Below, piece after piece: positions 1 to 4,242 of a DNA stretch of 6,727 bases. This stretch comes from Spirochaetaceae bacterium. GTDB lineage: Bacteria > Spirochaetota > Spirochaetia > Treponematales > Breznakiellaceae. Below the pieces are notes generated by a model. The model saw only the letters and a list, made by a program, of their open reading frames with translations. It ran no database searches and had not been told where the DNA came from. The position numbers and the translations under genes were made by a program. Every line of letters starts with the position of its first letter. The stretch's first letter is position 1. The stretch lies in assembly GCA_031256815.1 (NCBI GenBank), contig JAIRPU010000166.1, positions 1 to 6,727 on the forward strand, given 5' to 3'.

Positions 1-19
1 AGACATATTGAAAAGCAAT

Positions 20-35
20 AAGGAGAGAAATTATG
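20..35 (+). promoter_or_regulatory. Ribosome binding site and start shared with a second gene
   Basis: AAGGAGAGAAATTATG is a strong Shine-Dalgarno sequence ending in the start codon of the 33-182 gene. The identical 16 bases recur at 527-542 ahead of the 540-830 gene, so the two initiation regions share a source or were kept alike. No promoter can be defined in the few bases before it. Confidence 0.7.
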
Positions 36-182
36 AAAACATATCATAAAAAAAATCATACTGGGATATTATTTGCCTATAAAAAACTGGAATCTGTAAT
101 AAATGCAGCAAAAAGAGGCGAACATCTCGAGGGTTTTAACAGGGAAGTGAAACTTAATATAGGAGATATTAAAAATGGATAA
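33..182 (+). CDS. Small hypothetical protein, 49 aa, first gene of an overlapping pair
   Basis: I do not recognise this protein. It begins MKTYHKKNHTGILF and ends KLNIGDIKNG. It is lysine-rich and basic, with no evident signal peptide, membrane segment or cysteine motif. The start is fixed by the AAGGAGAG Shine-Dalgarno sequence 6 bases before the ATG. The stop overlaps the next gene by 8 bases (ATGGATAA), so the two are probably translationally coupled and may act together. A small two-gene module such as toxin-antitoxin or an anti-phage accessory is possible by size and layout only; nothing in the residues shows it. The window begins only 32 bases upstream, so earlier genes of the same transcript could be missing. 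Confidence 0.6.
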   Translation: MKTYHKKNHTGILFAYKKLESVINAAKRGEHLEGFNREVKLNIGDIKNG

Positions 183-423
183 CGAAAATAAAAGCCTTCT
201 GCCTGGAAGTATAAGAGCAGATTTTCCATGCACTCTTATTCATCAGGCTTTAGACCCTTCACCATTAGATTGTGAGCATTTTTACACAAAAAATGTTGAT
301 CAAATTATGCATGAGTATTGCGGTAATTTAGATTTATCAACAAAGAAAGGTGTAAAAGGAGGTTCATGGTCTAAGGAAATTCTGCCGCCTTGTTATTTCT
401 GTGAAAAATATAAAAAAAAGTAG
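175..423 (+). CDS. Small hypothetical protein, 82 aa, with C-terminal CxxC
   Basis: I do not recognise the family. The protein has five cysteines (C19, C33, C49, C73, C76); the last two form a CYFC pair just before a lysine-rich tail, which together with H36, H46 or C49 could bind a metal. That role is inference. There is no signal peptide or membrane segment. The start is supported by GGAG at 162-165 inside the preceding gene, and the 8-base overlap with that gene implies coupled translation. Base use is AT-rich compared with the fatty-acid genes downstream, which suits an accessory or acquired origin. Confidence 0.65.
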   Translation: MDNENKSLLPGSIRADFPCTLIHQALDPSPLDCEHFYTKNVDQIMHEYCGNLDLSTKKGVKGGSWSKEILPPCYFCEKYKKK

Positions 424-539
424 AAAACAGCTCTGGATTTTAAGCGGAAATGAGCGCTGAAAGCGCGAATTGAATAACAGGCGCAGCAAAGCGGCGCGGT
501 TATATTTAAATTTTGTTGCCAAATTAAAGGAGAGAAATT
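424..539. other. Intergenic spacer with short inverted repeats
   Basis: This spacer is GC-rich compared with the genes on either side. It holds a 5-bp stem with a 3-base loop (GCGCT GAA AGCGC, 454-466). It also holds an interrupted inverted repeat, ATAAC (474-478) with GTTAT (499-503), enclosing GCGC (481-484) with GCGC (494-497). No U-tract follows either one, so neither is a clear terminator. The wording (AAGCGGAAA, GAAAGCGCG) resembles the GC-rich spacer near 6370-6415, suggesting a shared class of intergenic sequence in this genome. Confidence 0.45.
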
Positions 540-830
540 ATGGCAGGAATTGAAAATAAAAAAAACTATTTATCTTTAAAAGATGCGTATGATTATCTTA
601 TAAAAAAAGGGTATGAAAATGTGGTTAATGAAATTAAACAATCAAAGGATGAATTTAAAGGAAAAAGTTCAAGAGCAAGGCGAGCTAAAATAGTTGTCTT
701 GTTGGATATAGTTAATTTATCTGACAATTTTTTTGATAAATATTGGAAATTTGGGAAAACAGAATCATGTAAAAAGAAAGTACACGAATACAGGCTTAGG
801 TTTTTGGAAATAATGGAACAGAAGAAGTAA
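540..830 (+). CDS. Hypothetical lysine-rich protein, 96 aa
   Basis: I do not recognise this protein. It is highly charged, with many lysines and no membrane segment or signal peptide. Long stretches look helical (about residues 12-35 and 78-95). A basic patch, SSRARRAK, lies at about residues 43-50 and could contact nucleic acid, although that is only inference. A single cysteine lies near residue 77. The start is well supported by AAAGGAGAG 6 bases before the ATG. The stop is followed directly by GTG and the truncated DUF2442 copy, so its downstream flank is a recombination product. Base use is AT-rich, like the genes upstream of it. Confidence 0.65.
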   Translation: MAGIENKKNYLSLKDAYDYLIKKGYENVVNEIKQSKDEFKGKSSRARRAKIVVLLDIVNLSDNFFDKYWKFGKTESCKKKVHEYRLRFLEIMEQKK

Positions 831-914
831 GTGTCAGTATGTTGGGAGAATGGCGTGGATTTTGCCCCTGAATACTTGTATGAACAGATAAAAATGCGCA
901 AAAAAGCCGCATAA
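831..914 (+). pseudogene. 3' fragment of a DUF2442 gene
   Basis: The reading frame encodes VCWENGVDFAPEYLYEQIKM and then RKKAA, identical to residues 61-85 of the intact DUF2442 protein at 1792-2049. The first 60 residues are absent. A GTG at 831-833, directly after the stop of the preceding gene, is in frame and could in principle give a 27-residue peptide, but nothing suggests it is functional. The one base difference from the intact gene in this part (C854 versus A1989) is silent. This is a duplication remnant. Confidence 0.85.
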
Positions 915-1055
915 AACCTGCGGCGCACGCCTGCACACCGGCGCAAAAAAGCGGGGCGGCTTCGCTCTGGTATCTGGACGAAACTTGACATATTCGATAA
1001 ATTTGTCAAATCATGTTAGAAATTGAAAAACTCATTCCACACAGAAAGCCTTTTT
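835..1055 (+). repeat. 221-bp direct repeat, copy 1 (partner 1970-2190)
   Basis: Aligning at an offset of 1135 bases gives 221 positions without gaps and five differences (854, 945, 960, 966, 968). The repeat covers the last 25 codons of DUF2442, the spacer with its stem-loop, the fabZ upstream region and the first fabZ codons. Both ends fall inside genes, so it is a segmental duplication and not a mobile element with its own ends. No transposase or terminal inverted repeat is visible. Confidence 0.95.
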
Positions 1056-1060
1056 CATGA
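1013..1060 (+). pseudogene. Truncated fabZ 5' fragment
   Basis: The fragment encodes MLEIEKLIPHRKPF, the same first 14 residues as the intact fabZ at 2148. It then runs S-stop because unrelated sequence begins at about 1056. All catalytic residues are missing. Its upstream region is identical to that of the real fabZ from 969 onward, so the 15-residue peptide might still be transcribed and translated as a leader ahead of the next two ORFs. Confidence 0.85.
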
Positions 1061-1235
1061 ACGAACATGGGAGCAGGCAGTAGAGGAATATGGACAAGGG
1101 ATAGGTTATAGAGACAGGGTTTTGGATATTTACAGAAAGGAGTTGTCGCGCTTTGGCTCAATAATAAATATTCGTGATAGTTATAACTCAAAATGGGGTG
1201 AAATTATAAAAGAAAATTCATTATTAACAAAGTAA
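1056..1235 (+). pseudogene. 5'-truncated unknown gene, about 59 residues remaining
   Basis: From the breakpoint at 1056 an open frame encodes HERTWEQAVEEYGQGIG and continues to ENSLLTK. It looks like real coding sequence: acidic and basic residues are mixed, with a predicted helix around YRDRVLDIYRKEL. It has no credible start of its own. The frame opens only after a TAG at 1017-1019 inside the fabZ remnant, and the only upstream start is a TTG at 1023 that would borrow 11 out-of-frame fabZ codons. I interpret it as the C-terminal part of an unrecognised gene whose 5' end was lost at the recombination joint. Its stop overlaps the next ATG as TAATG, a typical coupled arrangement. Confidence 0.6.
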
Positions 1236-1405
1236 TGTACGAGTGCCTGCTGTCTTTTGTGAATAATACAGCGGATATGTTGCAGGCGGCGGCCAATAAA
1301 CGCATAAATAGATGTAGTGTTGATTATTGTGGGAAGGGTAGGTGCTTGTTTGAAGGGCAGTGTGCATATTATTGCCGAATCAATCATGTATCGACACAAG
1401 GATAA
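1235..1405 (+). CDS. Small cysteine-rich ORF, 56 aa, probably 3'-truncated
   Basis: The ORF starts at the ATG that overlaps the preceding stop (TAATG), so translation would be coupled. The protein begins MYECLLSFVNNTADMLQAAA and has six cysteines: C4, then C27, C32, C37, C43 and C47. The last five have spacings x4, x4, x5, x3, which suggest a small metal-binding knuckle, with H51 as a further possible ligand. I do not recognise the family. The stop codon at 1403-1405 lies inside the 34-bp DUF2442 scrap that begins at 1398, so the original C-terminus may have been lost and replaced. It could be a remnant and not a working gene. Confidence 0.5.
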   Translation: MYECLLSFVNNTADMLQAAANKRINRCSVDYCGKGRCLFEGQCAYYCRINHVSTQG

Positions 1406-1431
1406 AATCAACACAGATCACCGGGAAATAA
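1398..1431 (+). repeat. 34-bp scrap of DUF2442 (partner 1882-1915)
   Basis: These 34 bases match 1882-1915 exactly, the part of the intact DUF2442 gene encoding about KDKINTDHREI. They stop abruptly on both sides. This is a second, separate relic of the same gene and supplies the stop codon of the cysteine-rich ORF. Confidence 0.9.
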
Positions 1432-1445
1432 ACGGTTAAAAACGG

Positions 1446-1461
1446 TTTCTCTAATTCGGAA
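1446..1461 (+). repeat. 16-bp repeat TTTCTCTAATTCGGAA, copy 1
   Basis: The identical 16 bases occur at 6687-6702. This copy sits just after an 8-bp direct repeat (AAACGGTT at 1430-1437 and 1440-1447) and 23 bases before the DUF4160 promoter. Its function is unknown; it may be a boundary sequence or a short dispersed repeat. Confidence 0.7.
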
Positions 1462-1484
1462 TTGAGCGGAATTTACAACGAAAC

Positions 1485-1514
1485 TGGACAAGATTCATGC
1501 CACAGCAGTATAAT
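1485..1514 (+). promoter_or_regulatory. Sigma70-type promoter for the DUF4160-DUF2442 pair
   Basis: TGGACA (1485-1490) and a perfect TATAAT (1509-1514) are separated by 18 bases. Transcription would be expected to begin about seven bases after the -10 box, at about 1521, which is practically the ATG at 1522. This and the absence of any Shine-Dalgarno sequence suggest a leaderless or nearly leaderless mRNA. Confidence 0.6.
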
Positions 1515-1521
1515 AAAAAAT

Positions 1522-1782
1522 ATGCCGGAGTTGAGCCGTTTTTTGGGAATGGTTATATCTATCTATTTTGATGATCATAACCCGCCTCACTTTCATGTGC
1601 TTTATAATGAGCATGAGGCATTGATTGCGATTAATGATTTGACGGTATTAAATGGTGAACTACCATCACGTGTATTAGGTTTAGCGATGGAATGGGCTAA
1701 TTTGCATAAAACAGAATTAATGGAAAATTGGAACATGGTTCGAAAAGACGGCAATTTTTTCAAAATTGCCCCTTTGGCATGA
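1522..1782 (+). CDS. DUF4160 domain protein
   Basis: This 86-residue protein covers the usual length of the DUF4160 family. Features that identify it are the N-terminal MPELSRF-G-V-I-YF, the signature DDHNPPHFH (residues 17-25, with H19, H23 and H25), an ALIAI strand, the EWA helix at about 57-59, ELMENWN (65-71) and a final KIAPL. The function is not established. Such proteins are commonly encoded next to DUF2442 proteins, as here, and the pair is sometimes proposed to be toxin-antitoxin-like; that remains a prediction. I chose the ATG at 1522 because family members begin at this point. A TTG at 1462 would add 20 unlike residues. There is no Shine-Dalgarno sequence. The stop lies 9 bases before the DUF2442 start. 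Confidence 0.85.
   Translation: MPELSRFLGMVISIYFDDHNPPHFHVLYNEHEALIAINDLTVLNGELPSRVLGLAMEWANLHKTELMENWNMVRKDGNFFKIAPLA
1750..1770 (+). other. Perfect 9-bp hairpin at the end of the DUF4160 gene
   Basis: GGCAATTTT (1750-1758) pairs with AAAATTGCC (1762-1770) around the loop TTC. It lies inside the coding sequence for GNFFKIA, about ten bases before the DUF2442 ribosome binding site. It could influence translation or RNA decay between the two genes, or simply reflect the codons used. Confidence 0.5.
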
Positions 1783-1791
1783 GGTGGAAAG

Positions 1792-2049
1792 ATGCTGCCG
1801 TATGTGATTAAAGCAGAATTGCGCGAGGATTATCGTATTTACGTTGAATTCAATGACGGTCTTAATGGGATTATTGATTTTAAGGATAAAATCAACACAG
1901 ATCACCGGGAAATAATAAGAGAACTTGTTGACAAAAATAAATTCAATAAAATCAGGGTTGAACGGCATACAGTATGTTGGGAGAATGGAGTGGATTTTGC
2001 CCCTGAATACTTGTATGAACAGATAAAAATGCGCAAAAAAGCCGCATAA
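1792..2049 (+). CDS. DUF2442 domain protein
   Basis: The 85-residue protein has the DUF2442 layout: an opening strand VIKAELREDYRIYVEFNDG (residues 5-23), a central GIIDF (26-30), the strand FNKIRVE (51-57), and the family hallmark W63-x-N-G66-x-D68-x-x-P71-x-x-L74-Y75 followed by a basic tail. Family members are small single-domain proteins of unknown function, sometimes described as possible transcription regulators or antitoxin-like partners. A good Shine-Dalgarno sequence (GAGGTGGAAAG, 1781-1791) overlaps the DUF4160 stop, so the two genes form one transcription unit. Two broken pieces of this gene lie upstream (831-914 and 1398-1431), making it the only complete copy here. Confidence 0.85.
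   Translation: MLPYVIKAELREDYRIYVEFNDGLNGIIDFKDKINTDHREIIRELVDKNKFNKIRVERHTVCWENGVDFAPEYLYEQIKMRKKAA
1882..1915 (+). repeat. 34-bp repeat partner of 1398-1431
   Basis: This is the intact-gene counterpart of the upstream DUF2442 scrap; all 34 bases match. Confidence 0.9.
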
Positions 2050-2071
2050 AACCTGCGGCGCACGCCTGCAC

Positions 2072-2106
2072 ACCGGCGCGAAAAAGCGGGGCGGTTTCGC
2101 GCCGGT
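2072..2106 (+). other. Stem-loop between DUF2442 and fabZ
   Basis: ACCGGCGCGAAA (2072-2083) pairs perfectly with TTTCGCGCCGGT (2095-2106) around an 11-base G-rich loop. This is a strong RNA hairpin, placed where a terminator for the DUF4160-DUF2442 unit would be expected, but ATCTGG follows it in place of a U-tract. It may stop transcription with Rho, protect the upstream mRNA 3' end, or act as a repeat element. In copy 1 (937-971) the same stem is interrupted by mismatches. Confidence 0.65.
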
Positions 2107-2109
2107 ATC

Positions 2110-2147
2110 TGGACGAAACTTGACATATTCGATAAATTTGTCAAATC
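2110..2147 (+). promoter_or_regulatory. Probable fabZ operon promoter and operator-like palindrome
   Basis: TGGACG (2110-2115) and TAAATT (2133-2138), 17 bases apart, form a weak sigma70-like pair that would start transcription close to the fabZ ATG. TTGACA (2120-2125) and TGTCAA (2139-2144) form an inverted repeat with a 13-base spacer and could be a repressor site. The TTGACA might alternatively be a -35 box, but no good -10 lies 17 bases on. There is no Shine-Dalgarno sequence before fabZ. The whole stretch is unchanged in the duplicate at 975-1012. Confidence 0.4.
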
Positions 2148-2570
2148 ATGTTAGAAATTGAAAAACTCATTCCACACAGAAAGCCTTTTTTGTTTGTAGA
2201 CGAGCTGCTTAACGCGGACGAAACAAACATATCCGCATCCCATGTTTTTAATGCGGACGAATTTTTTTTCCAGGGGCACTTTCCTGAATATCCAGTTGTT
2301 CCAGGCGTTATCCTCATCGAATCCATGGCGCAGGCCGGCGGCGCCGGATTGCGAAAAACCGGCGTTTTAAGCGGTAACGCGCTGTTTTTTTTGGCAACAG
2401 TGGATAATGTAAAATTCAGACGGCAGGTAAGGCCGGGCGAAAAAGCCCGCTTTGAAATTACAAATCTGCGCGTCTCGGATAAAATGATAAAGCAGTCTGG
2501 CAAAACTTTTGTTGGAGACGAACTCGCCTGCGAAGCGCAGTGGATGTGCCTTGTTGGCAGTGCAAATTAG
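2148..2570 (+). CDS. fabZ: 3-hydroxyacyl-ACP dehydratase FabZ
   Basis: FabZ removes water from 3-hydroxyacyl-ACP to give trans-2-enoyl-ACP in the cytosolic type II fatty-acid cycle. The 140 residues form one hot-dog domain of normal FabZ length. The N-terminal LIPHRKPFLFVDEL (7-20) is the family opening. GHFPEYPVVPGVILIESMAQ (43-62) carries the catalytic pair H44 and E58, and VKFRRQVRPGE (88-98) is the typical strand-turn. The C-terminal half (about 110-137) is less standard. The ATG is fixed by an in-frame stop at 2133-2135 and by family alignment. No Shine-Dalgarno sequence precedes it, unlike the other genes here. It heads the operon, with fabV 9 bases downstream. A broken copy of its first 14 codons lies at 1013. 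Confidence 0.93.
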   Translation: MLEIEKLIPHRKPFLFVDELLNADETNISASHVFNADEFFFQGHFPEYPVVPGVILIESMAQAGGAGLRKTGVLSGNALFFLATVDNVKFRRQVRPGEKARFEITNLRVSDKMIKQSGKTFVGDELACEAQWMCLVGSAN

Positions 2571-2579
2571 GAGATTATT
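2569..2579 (+). promoter_or_regulatory. Ribosome binding site of fabV, overlapping the fabZ stop
   Basis: AGGAG at 2569-2573 includes the last two bases of the fabZ TAG and is 6 bases from the fabV ATG. This supports coupled expression of the dehydratase and the reductase. Confidence 0.7.
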
Positions 2580-3770
2580 ATGAAAATAAAACCAATGATT
2601 CGAAACAATATCTGTTTAAGCTCTCATCCTGCAGGCTGTGTTAAATCTGTTGAAAATCAGATTGAATACATAAAAACGCTTGCGCCTTTGGCAGGAGCAG
2701 GCGCGCCAAAACTTGCCCTTGTTATAGGCTGTTCAATGGGTTACGGGCTTGCAACACGAATTGCCCTGGCCTTTGGCTGCGGCGCGGCAACAATCGGACT
2801 TTCCATGGAAAAACCGGGAACCGCTACAAAAACCGGCTCGCCCGGATTTTATAATAACCTTGCCTTCGACAGGGCGGCGGCAAAAGAAAAACTTTTTTCG
2901 CGCAGCATAGATGGAGATGCTTTTTCAAACGAAACAAAAAACGCCTGTATAAACGCGGCAAAAGAAGCTTCGGCGGCGCTTGGAACAAAAATAGATCTGG
3001 TAATTTATTCGCTTGCTTCACCTGTGCGGCTTGACCCAAAAACCGGCATACTCCATAAATCTGTAATCAAACCAATCGGAAGCCCGTATTCCGGCGAAAC
3101 AATAGACATAGTTACAGGCGAACTTTCAAACATAAATATTGCTCCGGCAACAGACGAGGAAATTGCGGCAACTGTAAAAGTTATGGGCGGCGAAGACTGG
3201 GAACTTTGGATGGAGGCGCTTTGCAATGCGGGACTGCTTGCAGAAAACTTTCGTACAGTCGCGTTTACCTACATTGGCCCTGAATCGAGCTGGCCTATTT
3301 ACAAAAACGGTACAATAGGCCGTGCAAAGGCAGATTTGGAAAGGGCATTCCGCGCAATAAATAAAAAGTTTTCAAGGCAATGCGCCTGGGTTTCTGTAAA
3401 CAAAGCGGTTGTTACACGCGCCAGCGCGGTTATTCCAATTATCCCGTATATATCCGCGCTTTTTAAAGTTATGAAGGCAAAAAAAACTCACGAAGGCTGT
3501 ATCGAACAGGCCGCGCGGCTTTTATCGCAAAAACTTTATTCAGGCGAAGCCGCGCATAACGCGGATATGGTTCCCGTGGACGATGAACACCGTATACGGC
3601 TTGACGAATTTGAACTTCGCCCCGATGTTCAGGAAGAAACGGCAAAAGAAATTTCGTACGGGCTTGAAAAACTCGACGTTTCCTTTTTTAAGCATGATTT
3701 TCTGGAAGCGCACGGTTTTGATATTGCAGGCGTAGATTACGAAGCGGAACAAAACACCGCAGGCATATAG
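2580..3770 (+). CDS. fabV: Trans-2-enoyl-CoA/ACP reductase of the FabV/TER family
   Basis: This enzyme uses NADH to reduce the trans-2 double bond, which in this operon is most likely the last step of each fatty-acid elongation cycle. The 396 residues match the family length of about 400. It opens with the FabV signature IKPMIRNNICLSSHPAGC (3-20). The Rossmann nucleotide loop is GCSMGYG (50-56) and is followed by TIGLSMEKPG (71-80), where E77 is the kind of acidic residue expected to favour NADH. SLASPVR lies at 144-150 and KVMGGEDWELW at 200-210. The catalytic Y-x8-K is Y241 and K250, in YKNGTIGRAK, and VTRASAVIP follows at 278-286. It closely resembles the Treponema denticola enzyme as I recall it. 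TER enzymes act on crotonyl-CoA, so a role in butyrate-type metabolism cannot be excluded; the neighbours favour lipid synthesis. Confidence 0.95.
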   Translation: MKIKPMIRNNICLSSHPAGCVKSVENQIEYIKTLAPLAGAGAPKLALVIGCSMGYGLATRIALAFGCGAATIGLSMEKPGTATKTGSPGFYNNLAFDRAAAKEKLFSRSIDGDAFSNETKNACINAAKEASAALGTKIDLVIYSLASPVRLDPKTGILHKSVIKPIGSPYSGETIDIVTGELSNINIAPATDEEIAATVKVMGGEDWELWMEALCNAGLLAENFRTVAFTYIGPESSWPIYKNGTIGRAKADLERAFRAINKKFSRQCAWVSVNKAVVTRASAVIPIIPYISALFKVMKAKKTHEGCIEQAARLLSQKLYSGEAAHNADMVPVDDEHRIRLDEFELRPDVQEETAKEISYGLEKLDVSFFKHDFLEAHGFDIAGVDYEAEQNTAGI

Positions 3771-3777
3771 TTTTTAT

Positions 3778-3788
3778 AGAGGATTAAA
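3778..3788 (+). promoter_or_regulatory. Ribosome binding site of accB
   Basis: AGAGG at 3778-3782, 6 bases before the ATG, lies in the 18-base gap after fabV and fixes the accB start. Confidence 0.65.
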
Positions 3789-4229
3789 ATGCAGGATATT
3801 TTAACAATAATAGACAAATTCGACGCTTCCTCTTTAACAGAGCTGGAGTACAGTGACGGAAGCGCAAAGCTTCTTCTAAAAAAAGAAGATACTGCTAAAA
3901 CCGGCGCGCGTGCCAGAAAAAACGTTTCGCCCGCTTTGACTCAGGCGGAACTGAATCAGGCTATGGAGCTGCCGCCGCTAAAAACAAATGCCACCGTTAT
4001 AACATCTCCAATGGTGGCCACTTTTTATGCATCGCCGGGCCCGGATTCGCCCTCTTTTGTGTCAAAAGGAAAGCGCGTGCAAAAAGGGCAAACGCTCTGC
4101 ACTCTGGAAGCAATGAAAATGATGAATCAGCTTGAAGCTGAATTTGACTGCATAATTCTGGATATTAAAGTAAATTCCGGCGAGCTTGTTGAATTCGGGC
4201 AGCCGCTTTTTGAAGTGGAGCGTGTATGA
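3789..4229 (+). CDS. accB: Biotin carboxyl carrier protein of acetyl-CoA carboxylase
   Basis: AccB carries carboxyl-biotin between biotin carboxylase and carboxyltransferase. At 146 residues it is close to the usual length of about 150-160. The N-terminal 30 or so residues (ILTIIDKFDASSLTELEYSD and following strand) form the typical BCCP start. A flexible linker spans about 34-68. The biotinyl domain begins at TSPMVATFY (72-80), has the BCCP-type thumb ASPGPDSPSFV (81-91), and carries the biotinylation motif EAMKM (107-111) with K110 as the modified lysine. The thumb separates acetyl-CoA carboxylase BCCP from carriers of pyruvate carboxylase or decarboxylases. accC follows after 13 bases. Attachment of biotin needs a BirA ligase that is not in the window. 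Confidence 0.95.
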   Translation: MQDILTIIDKFDASSLTELEYSDGSAKLLLKKEDTAKTGARARKNVSPALTQAELNQAMELPPLKTNATVITSPMVATFYASPGPDSPSFVSKGKRVQKGQTLCTLEAMKMMNQLEAEFDCIILDIKVNSGELVEFGQPLFEVERV

Positions 4230-4242
4230 GCCGGAGCCGCGT

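Larger units (their letters stand above)
1970..2190 (+). repeat. 221-bp direct repeat, copy 2 (partner 835-1055)
   Basis: This copy is in its natural setting, running through the end of the intact DUF2442 gene into the intact fabZ, so it is most likely the source of copy 1. Five substitutions and no gaps separate the copies. Confidence 0.95.

Noticed and set aside
474..503. Possible integron attC site (ATAAC ... GTTAT with inner GCGC pairs)
   Set aside because: It is only about 30 bases long, shorter than attC sites, and its boxes do not match RYYYAAC/GTTRRRY. Other spacers here have no similar element and no integrase is present.
1023..1055. TTG at 1023 as a true start for the ORF ending at 1235
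   Set aside because: These codons are fabZ sequence read out of frame within the duplication, so the fusion is accidental even if translated.
835..1055. Insertion sequence or MITE explanation for the 221-bp repeat
   Set aside because: There are no terminal inverted repeats, no target-site duplication that I can see and no transposase; the ends fall within coding sequence of known neighbours.
1462..1521. TTG start adding 20 residues to the DUF4160 protein
   Set aside because: The added residues do not belong to the family, no ribosome binding site precedes the TTG, and the TATAAT promoter box lies inside this stretch.
593..2144. Two minus-strand frames (593-1009 and 1902-2144) with nearly identical N-terminal protein sequence, looking like paralogues
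   Set aside because: The similarity arises only because both are read backwards through the 221-bp repeat; they oppose real genes and have no independent coding support.
4186..4242. Upstream TTG start for accC inside accB
   Set aside because: The 19 extra residues have no family likeness, whereas the GTG at 4243 has a GGAG at the right distance and begins with the conserved RLLIANRGEIA.
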